Source of the DNA: a virus
IMG/VR virus record: IMGVR_UViG_3300048837_000063
Coordinates: 1-31,927 of that record
Length of the DNA stretch: 31,927 bases
Strand: one strand, 5' to 3'
The notes beneath the pieces are model-generated. The model did not search any database, had not been told where the DNA came from, and worked only from the letters and a program-made list of their open reading frames with translations. The translations under genes and the position numbers were made by a program. Below are positions 5,739 to 13,951 of the stretch, one piece after another (the stretch's first letter is position 1; the number at the start of each line of letters is the position of its first letter).

Positions 5739-8700
5739 GGCTGTGGTGTAAAGGAAGAGTCAGAGTTATATCTCCCGACTCCTTTTGTGATGCGAATTTC
5801 GTCAAGCAGCCCGCGCCACATATCGTTCACACCAGCTTGGTTTCCGCCAACCCTAACAGCAGTTGTCCCTCCAACATTCACAGAACCGTATGACGTATTT
5901 TTCAGCTCCATCACGCCGTTAACAAAAATTCTGAGAGTTGACCCATTCCTTGATATAGCGAAGTGGAAGCTATTATTGTTCAAATCTGTTGTTGTTGTTA
6001 GCGCAGGTCCGCCTTGAACAACAAACACCAATCTATTGGAAGCGTCATTGGTCAAAAACACAGACCAAGACCCGGTATTAGAGTTTATGAAATTGCCGAT
6101 AATAGAGTGATACCAAGTTGCATGATTGAAGTTAGATTTAGCCCAACCCTCGATAGTAAAATCTCCAGTTCCGAATTGAAAATCTGCAGAGAAAGCAGCT
6201 TGACAGTAGCCAGTGCTCTCGTTTGCTTGGTTAATCGCAAGAGAAGAAGTATTTGCCAAAGCTCCCGTCGTTTCAATTGCACATGCCCCTGAAAGGGTCA
6301 AAGCCCTCCCCACTGGGCTTTCATCAAGAACAGCAGTTGATCCGTCGGCACCTTCAGCACCAACTAGCAATACGACGTTAGCGATGTATGGATCAGCAGG
6401 AGGAACATAAATCTGATTCAAATCTATCGGATAGATCGCAAGATAGACAGCGTCTTTTGTCGCATCATTATCAATAGCTTTGATCCTGATTTCGGCATCA
6501 AGATTATTTATCGACGTCAGGTTAAATGGAATAACATACGAAGTCACACCAACTCCGACGCTGCCAGAAAGAGTTGTGTTTCTAACGCCAGAAATGTAAA
6601 CGTCAATATCATATTTCTCGTTCCATGGTGGAACTTGATCAGAGGAATTTTCAAGAAAAACAGAAACAGAGTTCGGATTTGAGCGGGACCAAGAAAGAGT
6701 TCTCGAAGCCACAGTATCGATCATATGATCATATTGACGAATTCCATCAAGTTTCAAATTCCTTGGTCGAAGAGGCTTGTTGTTATGATAGGTAGATGCG
6801 CCGACATAAGCAACGGGGGTCACTTCATCAGGCGACTGTTTCACACCACCTGCTCCATCAAGGAAGCGATGGTTATAGGTTTGTCCATCAGGGAAGATGT
6901 TGATAGCGCCGGAGTTGAATGCACCGGTCGGCACAGAATAGACACGAGCGCCGATGCTGTGATCTTCAATCGGACTGCCGAACAGTCCGCGATAGACATT
7001 GGTCAGGGTCCAGTTTCCACTGCCGCCGTCGACTGCGGTTTCGAAAGCCATAAACTCGTTGTTTACGAGAATGATGTTCTCGTAGCCGTTGATAACATCA
7101 CTTGCGGTTACAGTATTGAAAGAGCCAACGACCGAGGTCAACGAGATACCAACAGTCGTATCTTTTCCAGACACGAAACCATTGCTTCTTGGATAAGCGA
7201 TGGACAGCAGACCAGAGCCTTCGTAGATGACGTCCTTAGGATCATCAGACGTATCAGCCAGAGCCTCTCCAGGAAGCTGAACGTTCACGGAATAGGTCGT
7301 CGAGACCCCACTGGGCTTCGCTGCAACTGGCAAAAGACCGACTCTCTCAGAAGTGATGGGGTTCTCCAACTTGTTGGTGAAGAACCTCGGCATCTGAACC
7401 AGACGATACGTGATGATATCGGACGGAGTGAGAGTGACAGGAACCCACCCACTGCTTTGCGGAGAACTGAACACGACATCACTCAGAGCAAACTTGTCCT
7501 GAAGAGCTTCGATGACGATCTTGCCCTTGGTCAGTTCACCAAGATCAAAACGCTGCACCCGCATGACCAGATCAACGATGCCATAGTCAGCCCAAGAGAA
7601 CTTGAAAGGCGATCCAGGACGCAGAGTGTTCGCGTTCCGGTTGACTTCGATCGTGGCGCGGAACAGCGGAACCGACCTTTGGGCTCTCTCACGAGATGCA
7701 ATCTCATTCGCAGTATCAGGATCATAGCAGAACGGGAAGCTGAGCGTGGTAGTGCGGAGCTTACCCAGAGTGGCGACAACTGCCATGTCCTGGGAGATTG
7801 CGACAGCTTCACTTTCACTATCGCGTTGCGGGAAGGACACTTTCACTTGCGATTGAACTTCGTCCCACGACGTGCGGGTGAAGCTGCGAACGACAGCGAT
7901 ATCGTTCTCATCGAATTCAGGGATCAGATCGATATCATAGTCATCGCGGATCAAGCTGATCGTGACTTTGCCACTGTCAGGATCCTGATACATGATGCCA
8001 TCGATCTGGCGCAGAATTTCGCTGATCAGACGAGCACCATCAGACTCCGAGGTAACGAGAATGGATACACCATTCTGTTCTTCCCAGAGGACCTGACCAA
8101 CAGTCTGCAGAGCCACCAGATCAATATCAGAAACAGCGATACCGAGACCTCTCCAAGTATCGACCATGATCTGATAGATTGCCTCAGCCGGGTTCATATC
8201 GACACCGGAGTTGATGGTTCCGTTGTCAGGCAGGCCGAGAGAGTTCGTGTAGCACTCCAGAACGAATGCCATCTTGCGAAGAGAAGCACTCTCTCCGATG
8301 TAGGCGTGTTCGAAGACCATGTGAGCCATGCCATTATAGGCAGGGACGTTCCCCGAGCCGACTTGGCCTTCAACATAGGTATTGACATTCTGCGTGAAGC
8401 TGCCGCTGTAGAACTTGCCGGTGCTTCCCCAGCCACCGCCGTTCTTGTAGCCACCAAACAGATCGCTTGCGCTGATGTTGATAACGGTCTCTGTTCCGCC
8501 AGTCGTATCGCCGGACCATGCAAGAGTCTCATCGATATAGACTTCACGCAGAACGACACCCGGTCCGAGCGCAAGGCCCATATCAAGGCCGAGGTAATAC
8601 TTGTGACCGACGGTCACCCTTTTCGAGCTGAACAAGCCAGTCTTGACTTTCTCCGTGATGGCGACCGCTTCGAAGTCTCCATACCACAGAGTGTTCGGTG

Positions 8701-8872
8701 CATTCAGGCGAACTCGCCCAAGGACAAGAGGGATGGGAGAGTTCTCGCTCGCCATCGGGAAGTTGTTCGGATCAAGCTCGTCAGCACGGGCGTTTTCGAA
8801 TTCCGGCTTGGGAGCCAGAAGAGCCGTGATGACAAACGAAACGAGAAAGAGAGCGAGCGTGAACCAGATCAT
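5720..8872 (-). CDS. Large tail tip/central hub protein with C-terminal LamG-like domain
   Basis: 1050 residues. The N-terminus is hydrophobic (3-20), followed by the segment SPIPLVLGRVRLNAPNTLWYGDF typical of central tail tip (gpJ-like) proteins of siphoviruses. The middle (about 210-520) has hub-like beta-rich sequence with a DUF-style insertion of repeated strands. Residues about 828-1050 form a LamG/concanavalin A-like lectin domain: FTIEGWAKS, HFAISRNGSTLRIFVNGV and WRGLLDEIRITKGVGRY are its usual landmarks. Such domains bind surface glycans, so this end is the likely receptor-binding part. DNA encoding it (about 5720-6700) is visibly more AT-rich than the rest of the gene (one 60-base line counted at 37% GC). 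The start overlaps the previous stop by four bases. Confidence 0.82.
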   Translation of the reverse strand: MIWFTLALFLVSFVITALLAPKPEFENARADELDPNNFPMASENSPIPLVLGRVRLNAPNTLWYGDFEAVAITEKVKTGLFSSKRVTVGHKYYLGLDMGLALGPGVVLREVYIDETLAWSGDTTGGTETVINISASDLFGGYKNGGGWGSTGKFYSGSFTQNVNTYVEGQVGSGNVPAYNGMAHMVFEHAYIGESASLRKMAFVLECYTNSLGLPDNGTINSGVDMNPAEAIYQIMVDTWRGLGIAVSDIDLVALQTVGQVLWEEQNGVSILVTSESDGARLISEILRQIDGIMYQDPDSGKVTISLIRDDYDIDLIPEFDENDIAVVRSFTRTSWDEVQSQVKVSFPQRDSESEAVAISQDMAVVATLGKLRTTTLSFPFCYDPDTANEIASRERAQRSVPLFRATIEVNRNANTLRPGSPFKFSWADYGIVDLVMRVQRFDLGELTKGKIVIEALQDKFALSDVVFSSPQSSGWVPVTLTPSDIITYRLVQMPRFFTNKLENPITSERVGLLPVAAKPSGVSTTYSVNVQLPGEALADTSDDPKDVIYEGSGLLSIAYPRSNGFVSGKDTTVGISLTSVVGSFNTVTASDVINGYENIILVNNEFMAFETAVDGGSGNWTLTNVYRGLFGSPIEDHSIGARVYSVPTGAFNSGAINIFPDGQTYNHRFLDGAGGVKQSPDEVTPVAYVGASTYHNNKPLRPRNLKLDGIRQYDHMIDTVASRTLSWSRSNPNSVSVFLENSSDQVPPWNEKYDIDVYISGVRNTTLSGSVGVGVTSYVIPFNLTSINNLDAEIRIKAIDNDATKDAVYLAIYPIDLNQIYVPPADPYIANVVLLVGAEGADGSTAVLDESPVGRALTLSGACAIETTGALANTSSLAINQANESTGYCQAAFSADFQFGTGDFTIEGWAKSNFNHATWYHSIIGNFINSNTGSWSVFLTNDASNRLVFVVQGGPALTTTTDLNNNSFHFAISRNGSTLRIFVNGVMELKNTSYGSVNVGGTTAVRVGGNQAGVNDMWRGLLDEIRITKGVGRYNSDSSFTPQPWYSRS

Positions 8873-9672
8873 ATCTTACCCGTGAAAGGATTGCGTCCAG
8901 GGACGAGTGGGGTGCCGCCAAAGCGTGGACCATTGGCGAATTTCACCTTACACGTATCGAAGTCATGTGCGCAACCCCTAAGAATTTCGACAGGGTTTCC
9001 GATCTCTAGCTTCGAGAACGGATAGCTCACAGTGATATCAGTTGCAGTGACATTGGTGATCATTCTGCTCTCACCAGATGATACCAGTCTGATCATACCA
9101 GCGAGAATATCGGCAGGTCCGTAGGGATTGCTTCCAACACTGACAATATTGTTGGAGAACCCGGTGACGGTGGTGGAGTGCTTGTTCGCTGCTTCAGAGA
9201 CACCGCAACGAGCATCGTAGAGCAGATGGTTGCACGGCCCCTGATAGCGAGGCGTAGGAGCAGAGCCAGCCATGATATAGCCGAAGATGGCAGGCACCCT
9301 GATCTTTGCCAACTGCCCTTCAACCGTGAAAGAGGTGACGCGACCTTTCCACAGGAGAACAGTGTCATTGAGATCAGTTGCGTGGACACGGAAAATTTCG
9401 CAAACGAGAGTTGGCGGAGCCTGATCGTAGGCATATTCACGAACCATAGGATGCGTGAACGGCATACTGATTTCGAGGGCCAGTTGGTCCTCCTCTTGGG
9501 TCCCCACCTTGAGTGCATCACGACTGATCGTGATGGGAGAATATGTTTCACCATTCACAACGAGAGTGGTAGAAAAACTCGTCATACGATAGGTGTTGTA
9601 GGTTCCAGTGAAGCGATACACTTCTCTGGGACGTCCACCCTGAATACTCGTTTCATCAGTTTGATATGCCAT
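8869..9672 (-). CDS. Minor tail protein of the DUF2163/BR0599 type (gpL-like position)
   Basis: 267 residues from the ATG at 9672, which overlaps the upstream stop (TGATG). The C-terminus has the BR0599-type ending GCAHDFDTCKVKF, then GPRFGGTPLVPGRNPF. Four cysteines are placed as two pairs, Cys147/Cys156 (GPCNHLLYDARCGV) and Cys234/Cys241. The lambda counterpart gpL carries an iron-sulfur cluster on four cysteines; a metal site here is inferred by analogy. The N-terminal half is beta-rich (TYSPITISRDALKVG and onwards). It lies directly before the hub protein, as gpL-like proteins do, and probably forms part of the tail tip ring. Confidence 0.78.
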   Translation of the reverse strand: MAYQTDETSIQGGRPREVYRFTGTYNTYRMTSFSTTLVVNGETYSPITISRDALKVGTQEEDQLALEISMPFTHPMVREYAYDQAPPTLVCEIFRVHATDLNDTVLLWKGRVTSFTVEGQLAKIRVPAIFGYIMAGSAPTPRYQGPCNHLLYDARCGVSEAANKHSTTVTGFSNNIVSVGSNPYGPADILAGMIRLVSSGESRMITNVTATDITVSYPFSKLEIGNPVEILRGCAHDFDTCKVKFANGPRFGGTPLVPGRNPFTGKI

Positions 9673-11384
9673 CAGCCTGCATCCGTTGTGGTGACAGCCC
9701 AAGAGTAGGTCGTATCACGGTGATCGTGACGCCGACGGATCGTATCATCACCACGGACTTTCAGCAAGAAGCTGATCATCTTGATGTTGGCAACTTCAGG
9801 ATCATCGGGCAGAGGAGGAGAGAATGCGAGATCGACATAGCCATCATCACGAGTGGTCGCGCTGGTGACTGTGTGATAAGTCGCAGGAAGATTATCATAC
9901 TGGATCATGATCCGCTTCCACGTATCATACGGGAAGAGAAGAGTCCCATAGTTGATTTCGTTGATCTGGATAACACCGTTCAAAGCAGTGGGGGTCGCGA
10001 TCGGTGCAAGCGTGAGATCGGGGAACCACGTCGGTATCAGCCATGCCTTTTGGGCACCCTTCACCTGATTGATGAATTCACGCATATAGTCTTCTTTTGC
10101 AGAAGGACCATAGCGATTGATCAGCCACTGACGTTGACCAGAAATGATGACGTGAGGGTTCGCAGTCCTGAGAATGGTTTTCACGCCAGTCTCGAAGTCC
10201 ATGACCTCAGCATCGCGAGTAAACAACTCTTCTGCTCCAGCCAGAGGACGGATGGTCATGATATTGTAGCCATCGAGAGTTTCGATGGTCGGCGTTGCGT
10301 TGGGCCTCGGAAGAGTGTAGGCACCGAAGCTCTCAGCCTGAATTTCCAGCTTTCCGGTGACAGTCTGCATCGTCATACCGGAATTTGCCTTGAGGATCAT
10401 CGCATGGGCAGGATAGACATAGTTCCCAGTCGTGAGGGCCTCACCCAAGGAGGAGCCGATATCAACGCCATCCGAATAGATGGTCGTCACGTTGAAGATG
10501 AAAGCCTTCTTGGTTTGGACGTTGATGATCGCGATACCTTCACCAAGTCGCATTTGAGTTTGCGAGGTATCAAAGTAGAGTCTGTTGGAAGCGATCGGTG
10601 AAGGAGCAGTCAGCTTCGCAGCATGATGGTAGTTCGGAACGATAGCCTGCAAAGCCATGTTCTTGAACAGGAGTTCATATTGTTCACGACGATCCTGCAT
10701 ATCGATGATATCGACAGTGAAATTCAACGTGCGACGAGGATCATCGCGCAGGCTAATGCGCTGCTCACTTCCATTATAGGAAGTCATGATATCAGTCAGA
10801 TATTCCCACGTCTCATCAACCGGAACGTCCGGAATGAGATTGAAGGTTTCCGACACGATAGCGATAACAGGGAAGATTGCATCGCCATTCTGATACACGA
10901 AGTCGACCAGCGCGTCCACGTTGGGTTCGCCGGGTCCGATCCGCATCAGGATGGTCTGATACTCAAAGTCCCTGATCGTGCTAATCAGAGGGGTCTTGTT
11001 GAAAGTCAGGACACTCGATCCAGCAACGAGAATGTCCTGGAGGGTATCGATCTTCGGATAGGTGTTCCAGATAACGAACGGAATGTCAGTATCGACCAGA
11101 GGGTTCTGAAGGCGAAGCTCTTCAGGAATTACCCAGAAGCGATAGTGGAAGTCATCATGCTGAGTTGCGACCCTGTTCCACGAGCCAACACCTTTCCACG
11201 ACGTTTCATCAACGACAGTATAGTTGTCACTCATAACAGGATCACCACCGAAAGCAATGCCTTCGATGTTGTCAGGAAATCCTGCCCCCTGATGTGGAAT
11301 TTGGGAGCCACTCAAGACGATCCGATCCCCGGTTGCATCCGAGGACCAGACAGCGGCAATAGGTGCGTCAGCGATGACTGGCAT
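9672..11384 (-). CDS. Distal tail/tail tip protein
   Basis: 570 residues. The segment TWEYLTDIMTSYNGSEQRIS, then LRDDPRRTLNFTVDI (about 190-225), is a conserved block I know from large tail proteins located between the tape measure and the hub. The C-terminal half contains KAWLIPTWFPDLTLAP and beta-rich repeats. The sequence is globular with no membrane segment or coiled coil. The ATG overlaps the previous stop by one base, and the next gene starts within its own stop, so translation is coupled through the tail tip genes. A distal tail role is inferred from position and from this motif; the exact structural equivalent is not certain. Confidence 0.72.
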   Translation of the reverse strand: MPVIADAPIAAVWSSDATGDRIVLSGSQIPHQGAGFPDNIEGIAFGGDPVMSDNYTVVDETSWKGVGSWNRVATQHDDFHYRFWVIPEELRLQNPLVDTDIPFVIWNTYPKIDTLQDILVAGSSVLTFNKTPLISTIRDFEYQTILMRIGPGEPNVDALVDFVYQNGDAIFPVIAIVSETFNLIPDVPVDETWEYLTDIMTSYNGSEQRISLRDDPRRTLNFTVDIIDMQDRREQYELLFKNMALQAIVPNYHHAAKLTAPSPIASNRLYFDTSQTQMRLGEGIAIINVQTKKAFIFNVTTIYSDGVDIGSSLGEALTTGNYVYPAHAMILKANSGMTMQTVTGKLEIQAESFGAYTLPRPNATPTIETLDGYNIMTIRPLAGAEELFTRDAEVMDFETGVKTILRTANPHVIISGQRQWLINRYGPSAKEDYMREFINQVKGAQKAWLIPTWFPDLTLAPIATPTALNGVIQINEINYGTLLFPYDTWKRIMIQYDNLPATYHTVTSATTRDDGYVDLAFSPPLPDDPEVANIKMISFLLKVRGDDTIRRRHDHRDTTYSWAVTTTDAG

Positions 11385-12448
11385 TACACGACTTTCTTAT
11401 ATGCGAGCGCAGCCCTTCCAGAGGATACGAGATCAAGGACTTGCGTCTGAGCCCAAGGAGTGGAGCGCAGCATCGGGAAGATCATCCAGTCTTCACCGCC
11501 GTAGGTCACCACCGAACCCGGCACATAGCTCTCCATTCCACAGGTTCTGACATTCGGGAAAGCCCCGAGATACATGCACTGAGAACTCGTGGTCAGACCT
11601 TGCAACGCGATGAACGGAAGTGGCCCCATCGACAGAGCGCCAGAGTAAGGTGCAGGAATTGCGAAAGGCTGATACGATCCCCAGTAGAATTCAGTAGATT
11701 GAACACGATCATTCGTTCCGATTGAACTCCACGGACCGGAGGAATTCATAATCGTATTGAAAATCTGGTCATCATTGTAGACTGTATCCGGAGAGAACCA
11801 CCCAGCGCCGGGGAACGGATTGACAGTCGGATCGACAATCCACGAAAGAGCATTCAGCCCATGATAGTTCATCCACGAACTGGAGAAACCAGCAGTTCCA
11901 TTGAATGGAGACAGAGATCTTCCATAGTGAGCGCAGTTCCAGTCATCACAAGTATTGTTAGCAGCAGTGCTGATCGAATAGCCACGCTTTGCGGAGCCAG
12001 TCGCATAGACGATCGCAGTGTGAGCCATGCCGTTCTTGTTCAGCTCACCGAACGAGAAGTGGACATAGCAATCACCATTGACGCCATTCGAGAAGTTCGC
12101 AACGACATGGATATAGTCGCACAGAGAAGGATCGGAGAAGATATGCCACGTCGTGAACGTGTAGTGCATATTCGCGACTTGAGCGGAGTTGTCGGTCAGT
12201 GCAGCGTTCGCGATAGCGTTCGCAGGACTGGTCCCGACGGCGATCCTGATATAGCGAACAGTCCGGTTCGCGTTGGTGAACGTGCGATCGAACTCAGTCG
12301 CGGTGTAAGTCGTCCAGTCAACGCCACGAACATTGCCTTTGCTGATCGGCCACGTCCCGCCAGTATCAGACCAGCCATCAGCCTGAGCGTGGGCCAGCAC
12401 CGCAGCCATCAGCGCGACATAGTCTCCGGAACCTGTGGAGTAGCTCAT
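11384..12448 (-). CDS. Tail protein, shorter paralogue of the 12452-13939 product
   Basis: 354 residues, rich in Trp, Tyr, Asn and Ser, as exposed tail proteins often are. The N-terminus (DYVALMAAVLAHAQADGWSD) matches in pattern the start of the neighbouring protein (SELLNKINTHLVANGWTRL). The C-terminus (SVVTYGGEDWMIFPMLRSTPW) matches its ITIGGQDYRVFPNRTRREPI. The middle is beta-rich (CDYIHVVANFSNGVNGDCYV). The ATG has a GAGAGGACTGATCC leader. It is probably an accessory or adhesion protein of the tail tip. I recognise no named domain. Confidence 0.72.
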   Translation of the reverse strand: MSYSTGSGDYVALMAAVLAHAQADGWSDTGGTWPISKGNVRGVDWTTYTATEFDRTFTNANRTVRYIRIAVGTSPANAIANAALTDNSAQVANMHYTFTTWHIFSDPSLCDYIHVVANFSNGVNGDCYVHFSFGELNKNGMAHTAIVYATGSAKRGYSISTAANNTCDDWNCAHYGRSLSPFNGTAGFSSSWMNYHGLNALSWIVDPTVNPFPGAGWFSPDTVYNDDQIFNTIMNSSGPWSSIGTNDRVQSTEFYWGSYQPFAIPAPYSGALSMGPLPFIALQGLTTSSQCMYLGAFPNVRTCGMESYVPGSVVTYGGEDWMIFPMLRSTPWAQTQVLDLVSSGRAALAYKKVV

Positions 12449-12451
12449 GGA

Positions 12452-13939
12452 TCAGTCCTCTCTCACGCAGAACCAAGCAATCGGTTCACGTCTTGTTCTG
12501 TTGGGGAAGACACGATAGTCTTGACCGCCAATGGTGATCACTTGGGTAGGAGTAAGGATGCTCCCAGAAGGGATTGCGAACACACCATCGAGGACTCCGA
12601 TGTTCCCATACGGATCGGTCATGACGATGCAGGGAATGAGTGGAAGCTCATTCTGCTCGGTTGCTCTCATATAGTCGAAGATATGGTTCGCATCATAGTC
12701 CACATAATCCGAACCCATACCATAGGGCCAGACAGGACGGTTCGTCGATCCGAAGTGATACGGCCAGACCCAAGCAGTGTTCGGCGTGTTGAGATACAGA
12801 TTGGAGGCATTGTTGTTCGAACGGTTCTCCGGATATACCAGAGTTCCGTTCCACAGACGAGCACAACCAGCGTTGTAACCCGGATCAGCACACGATGACA
12901 ATTGTGCGTTGGTGGAGATCGAGGTATATGCAGAACGGTTCTGCATCGTCGTCGTGATGCACAGTGGGAACGGATAATCATCTGGAGTGCCGAACGCACT
13001 CATGAAACCGACATAAGAAGACGTATAGTCCTGAGCACCAGAACGGGTGACCAGAACGATGCGTTTCGAGTTGGAATAGAGCCAGAACGTCACAGTGCCA
13101 GCATCCATGAGATGGCTCATCGAGCGAGCAGTGTTCCCCTCTTGGGTATTCCAGACTTTGATGTTGCTGTCATACCCGATAGAGAAATCCCATTCGATCA
13201 CATGCGTCGAAGAGTTCGGTCTGCACTGGGAACGAGCATGAACATAGACACGACGAGTCGCATCATAACCAGGACCTTGCCAAGCCCAGTAATCTTCAGA
13301 CAGAGCACGAAAGTCACTGCTCGACCAATCAGTGTCATCAGGAAGACTTTCGTTGCTTCCCGAGCGACGTGGTTGGGTCGAAGAGACATGGTTCGTGTGA
13401 ACGTAACCATCAGTGACAGTGAACGTCTTGGTCTCTCCGGAGGCCCAAGAAACGCCAGAGTATTCGACCATCGTGGTCCAGGTGAGACCATCGTTCGACC
13501 ATTGGAAAGCGAAGTTCTGCGGCGAGTTGTTGGCGGTCGTATCACCTTGCATCACGAATTCGCGAATGGTGGTCGCGCTTCCGAAATCGTAAGTGACAGT
13601 CCAGATACCACGATTGATATCGGCAGAGCGGAAGTTGGAGCCACCAGCAACGAGGTTGCCGGGTGAACCAGTTCCCGTCGATGAGGACGAGAAATTCGCC
13701 CCGACAGTCGCTTGGTTCGCACCACCAGCAGTAGTCCGAAGATGGAAAAGCTGAATGCCGCGAAAATCGACAGTGACAGATCGCCAGCAGATCAGCCGCC
13801 AGTAACGAGCAGCCTTCGGGCTGGCACACGCGAGATCAGTCTCGCCGCGAAGTCTGGTCCAACCATTCGCGACGAGATGAGTGTTGATCTTGTTCAGCAA
13901 CTCGGAAGGAGTAGCGGCGGTGCCAGTCGTGAAAGGCAT
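12452..13939 (-). CDS. Tail protein with a discoidin (F5/8 type C)-like domain
   Basis: 495 residues. Residues about 43-180 resemble an F5/8 type C jelly-roll carbohydrate-binding module: ARYWRLICW, FRGIQLF, then IWTVTYDFGSATTIREFVMQ, then FAFQWSNDGLTWTTM are its usual strands. The remainder is shared with the 354-residue neighbour at both ends, so the discoidin-like part looks like an insertion into the common scaffold. Binding of a host polysaccharide is a reasonable inference. It follows the tape measure by 12 bp and precedes its paralogue by 3 bp. Confidence 0.78.
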   Translation of the reverse strand: MPFTTGTAATPSELLNKINTHLVANGWTRLRGETDLACASPKAARYWRLICWRSVTVDFRGIQLFHLRTTAGGANQATVGANFSSSSTGTGSPGNLVAGGSNFRSADINRGIWTVTYDFGSATTIREFVMQGDTTANNSPQNFAFQWSNDGLTWTTMVEYSGVSWASGETKTFTVTDGYVHTNHVSSTQPRRSGSNESLPDDTDWSSSDFRALSEDYWAWQGPGYDATRRVYVHARSQCRPNSSTHVIEWDFSIGYDSNIKVWNTQEGNTARSMSHLMDAGTVTFWLYSNSKRIVLVTRSGAQDYTSSYVGFMSAFGTPDDYPFPLCITTTMQNRSAYTSISTNAQLSSCADPGYNAGCARLWNGTLVYPENRSNNNASNLYLNTPNTAWVWPYHFGSTNRPVWPYGMGSDYVDYDANHIFDYMRATEQNELPLIPCIVMTDPYGNIGVLDGVFAIPSGSILTPTQVITIGGQDYRVFPNRTRREPIAWFCVRED

Positions 13940-13951
13940 TCAGAGTTCTCC

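Noticed and set aside
6725-9025. Long plus-strand open frame (766 codons) opposite the tail tip gene
   Set aside because: It is antisense to a protein with clear tail tip and tube-end features, is rich in Arg, Asp and Ile as antisense frames are, and has no ribosome-binding site or recognisable domain.
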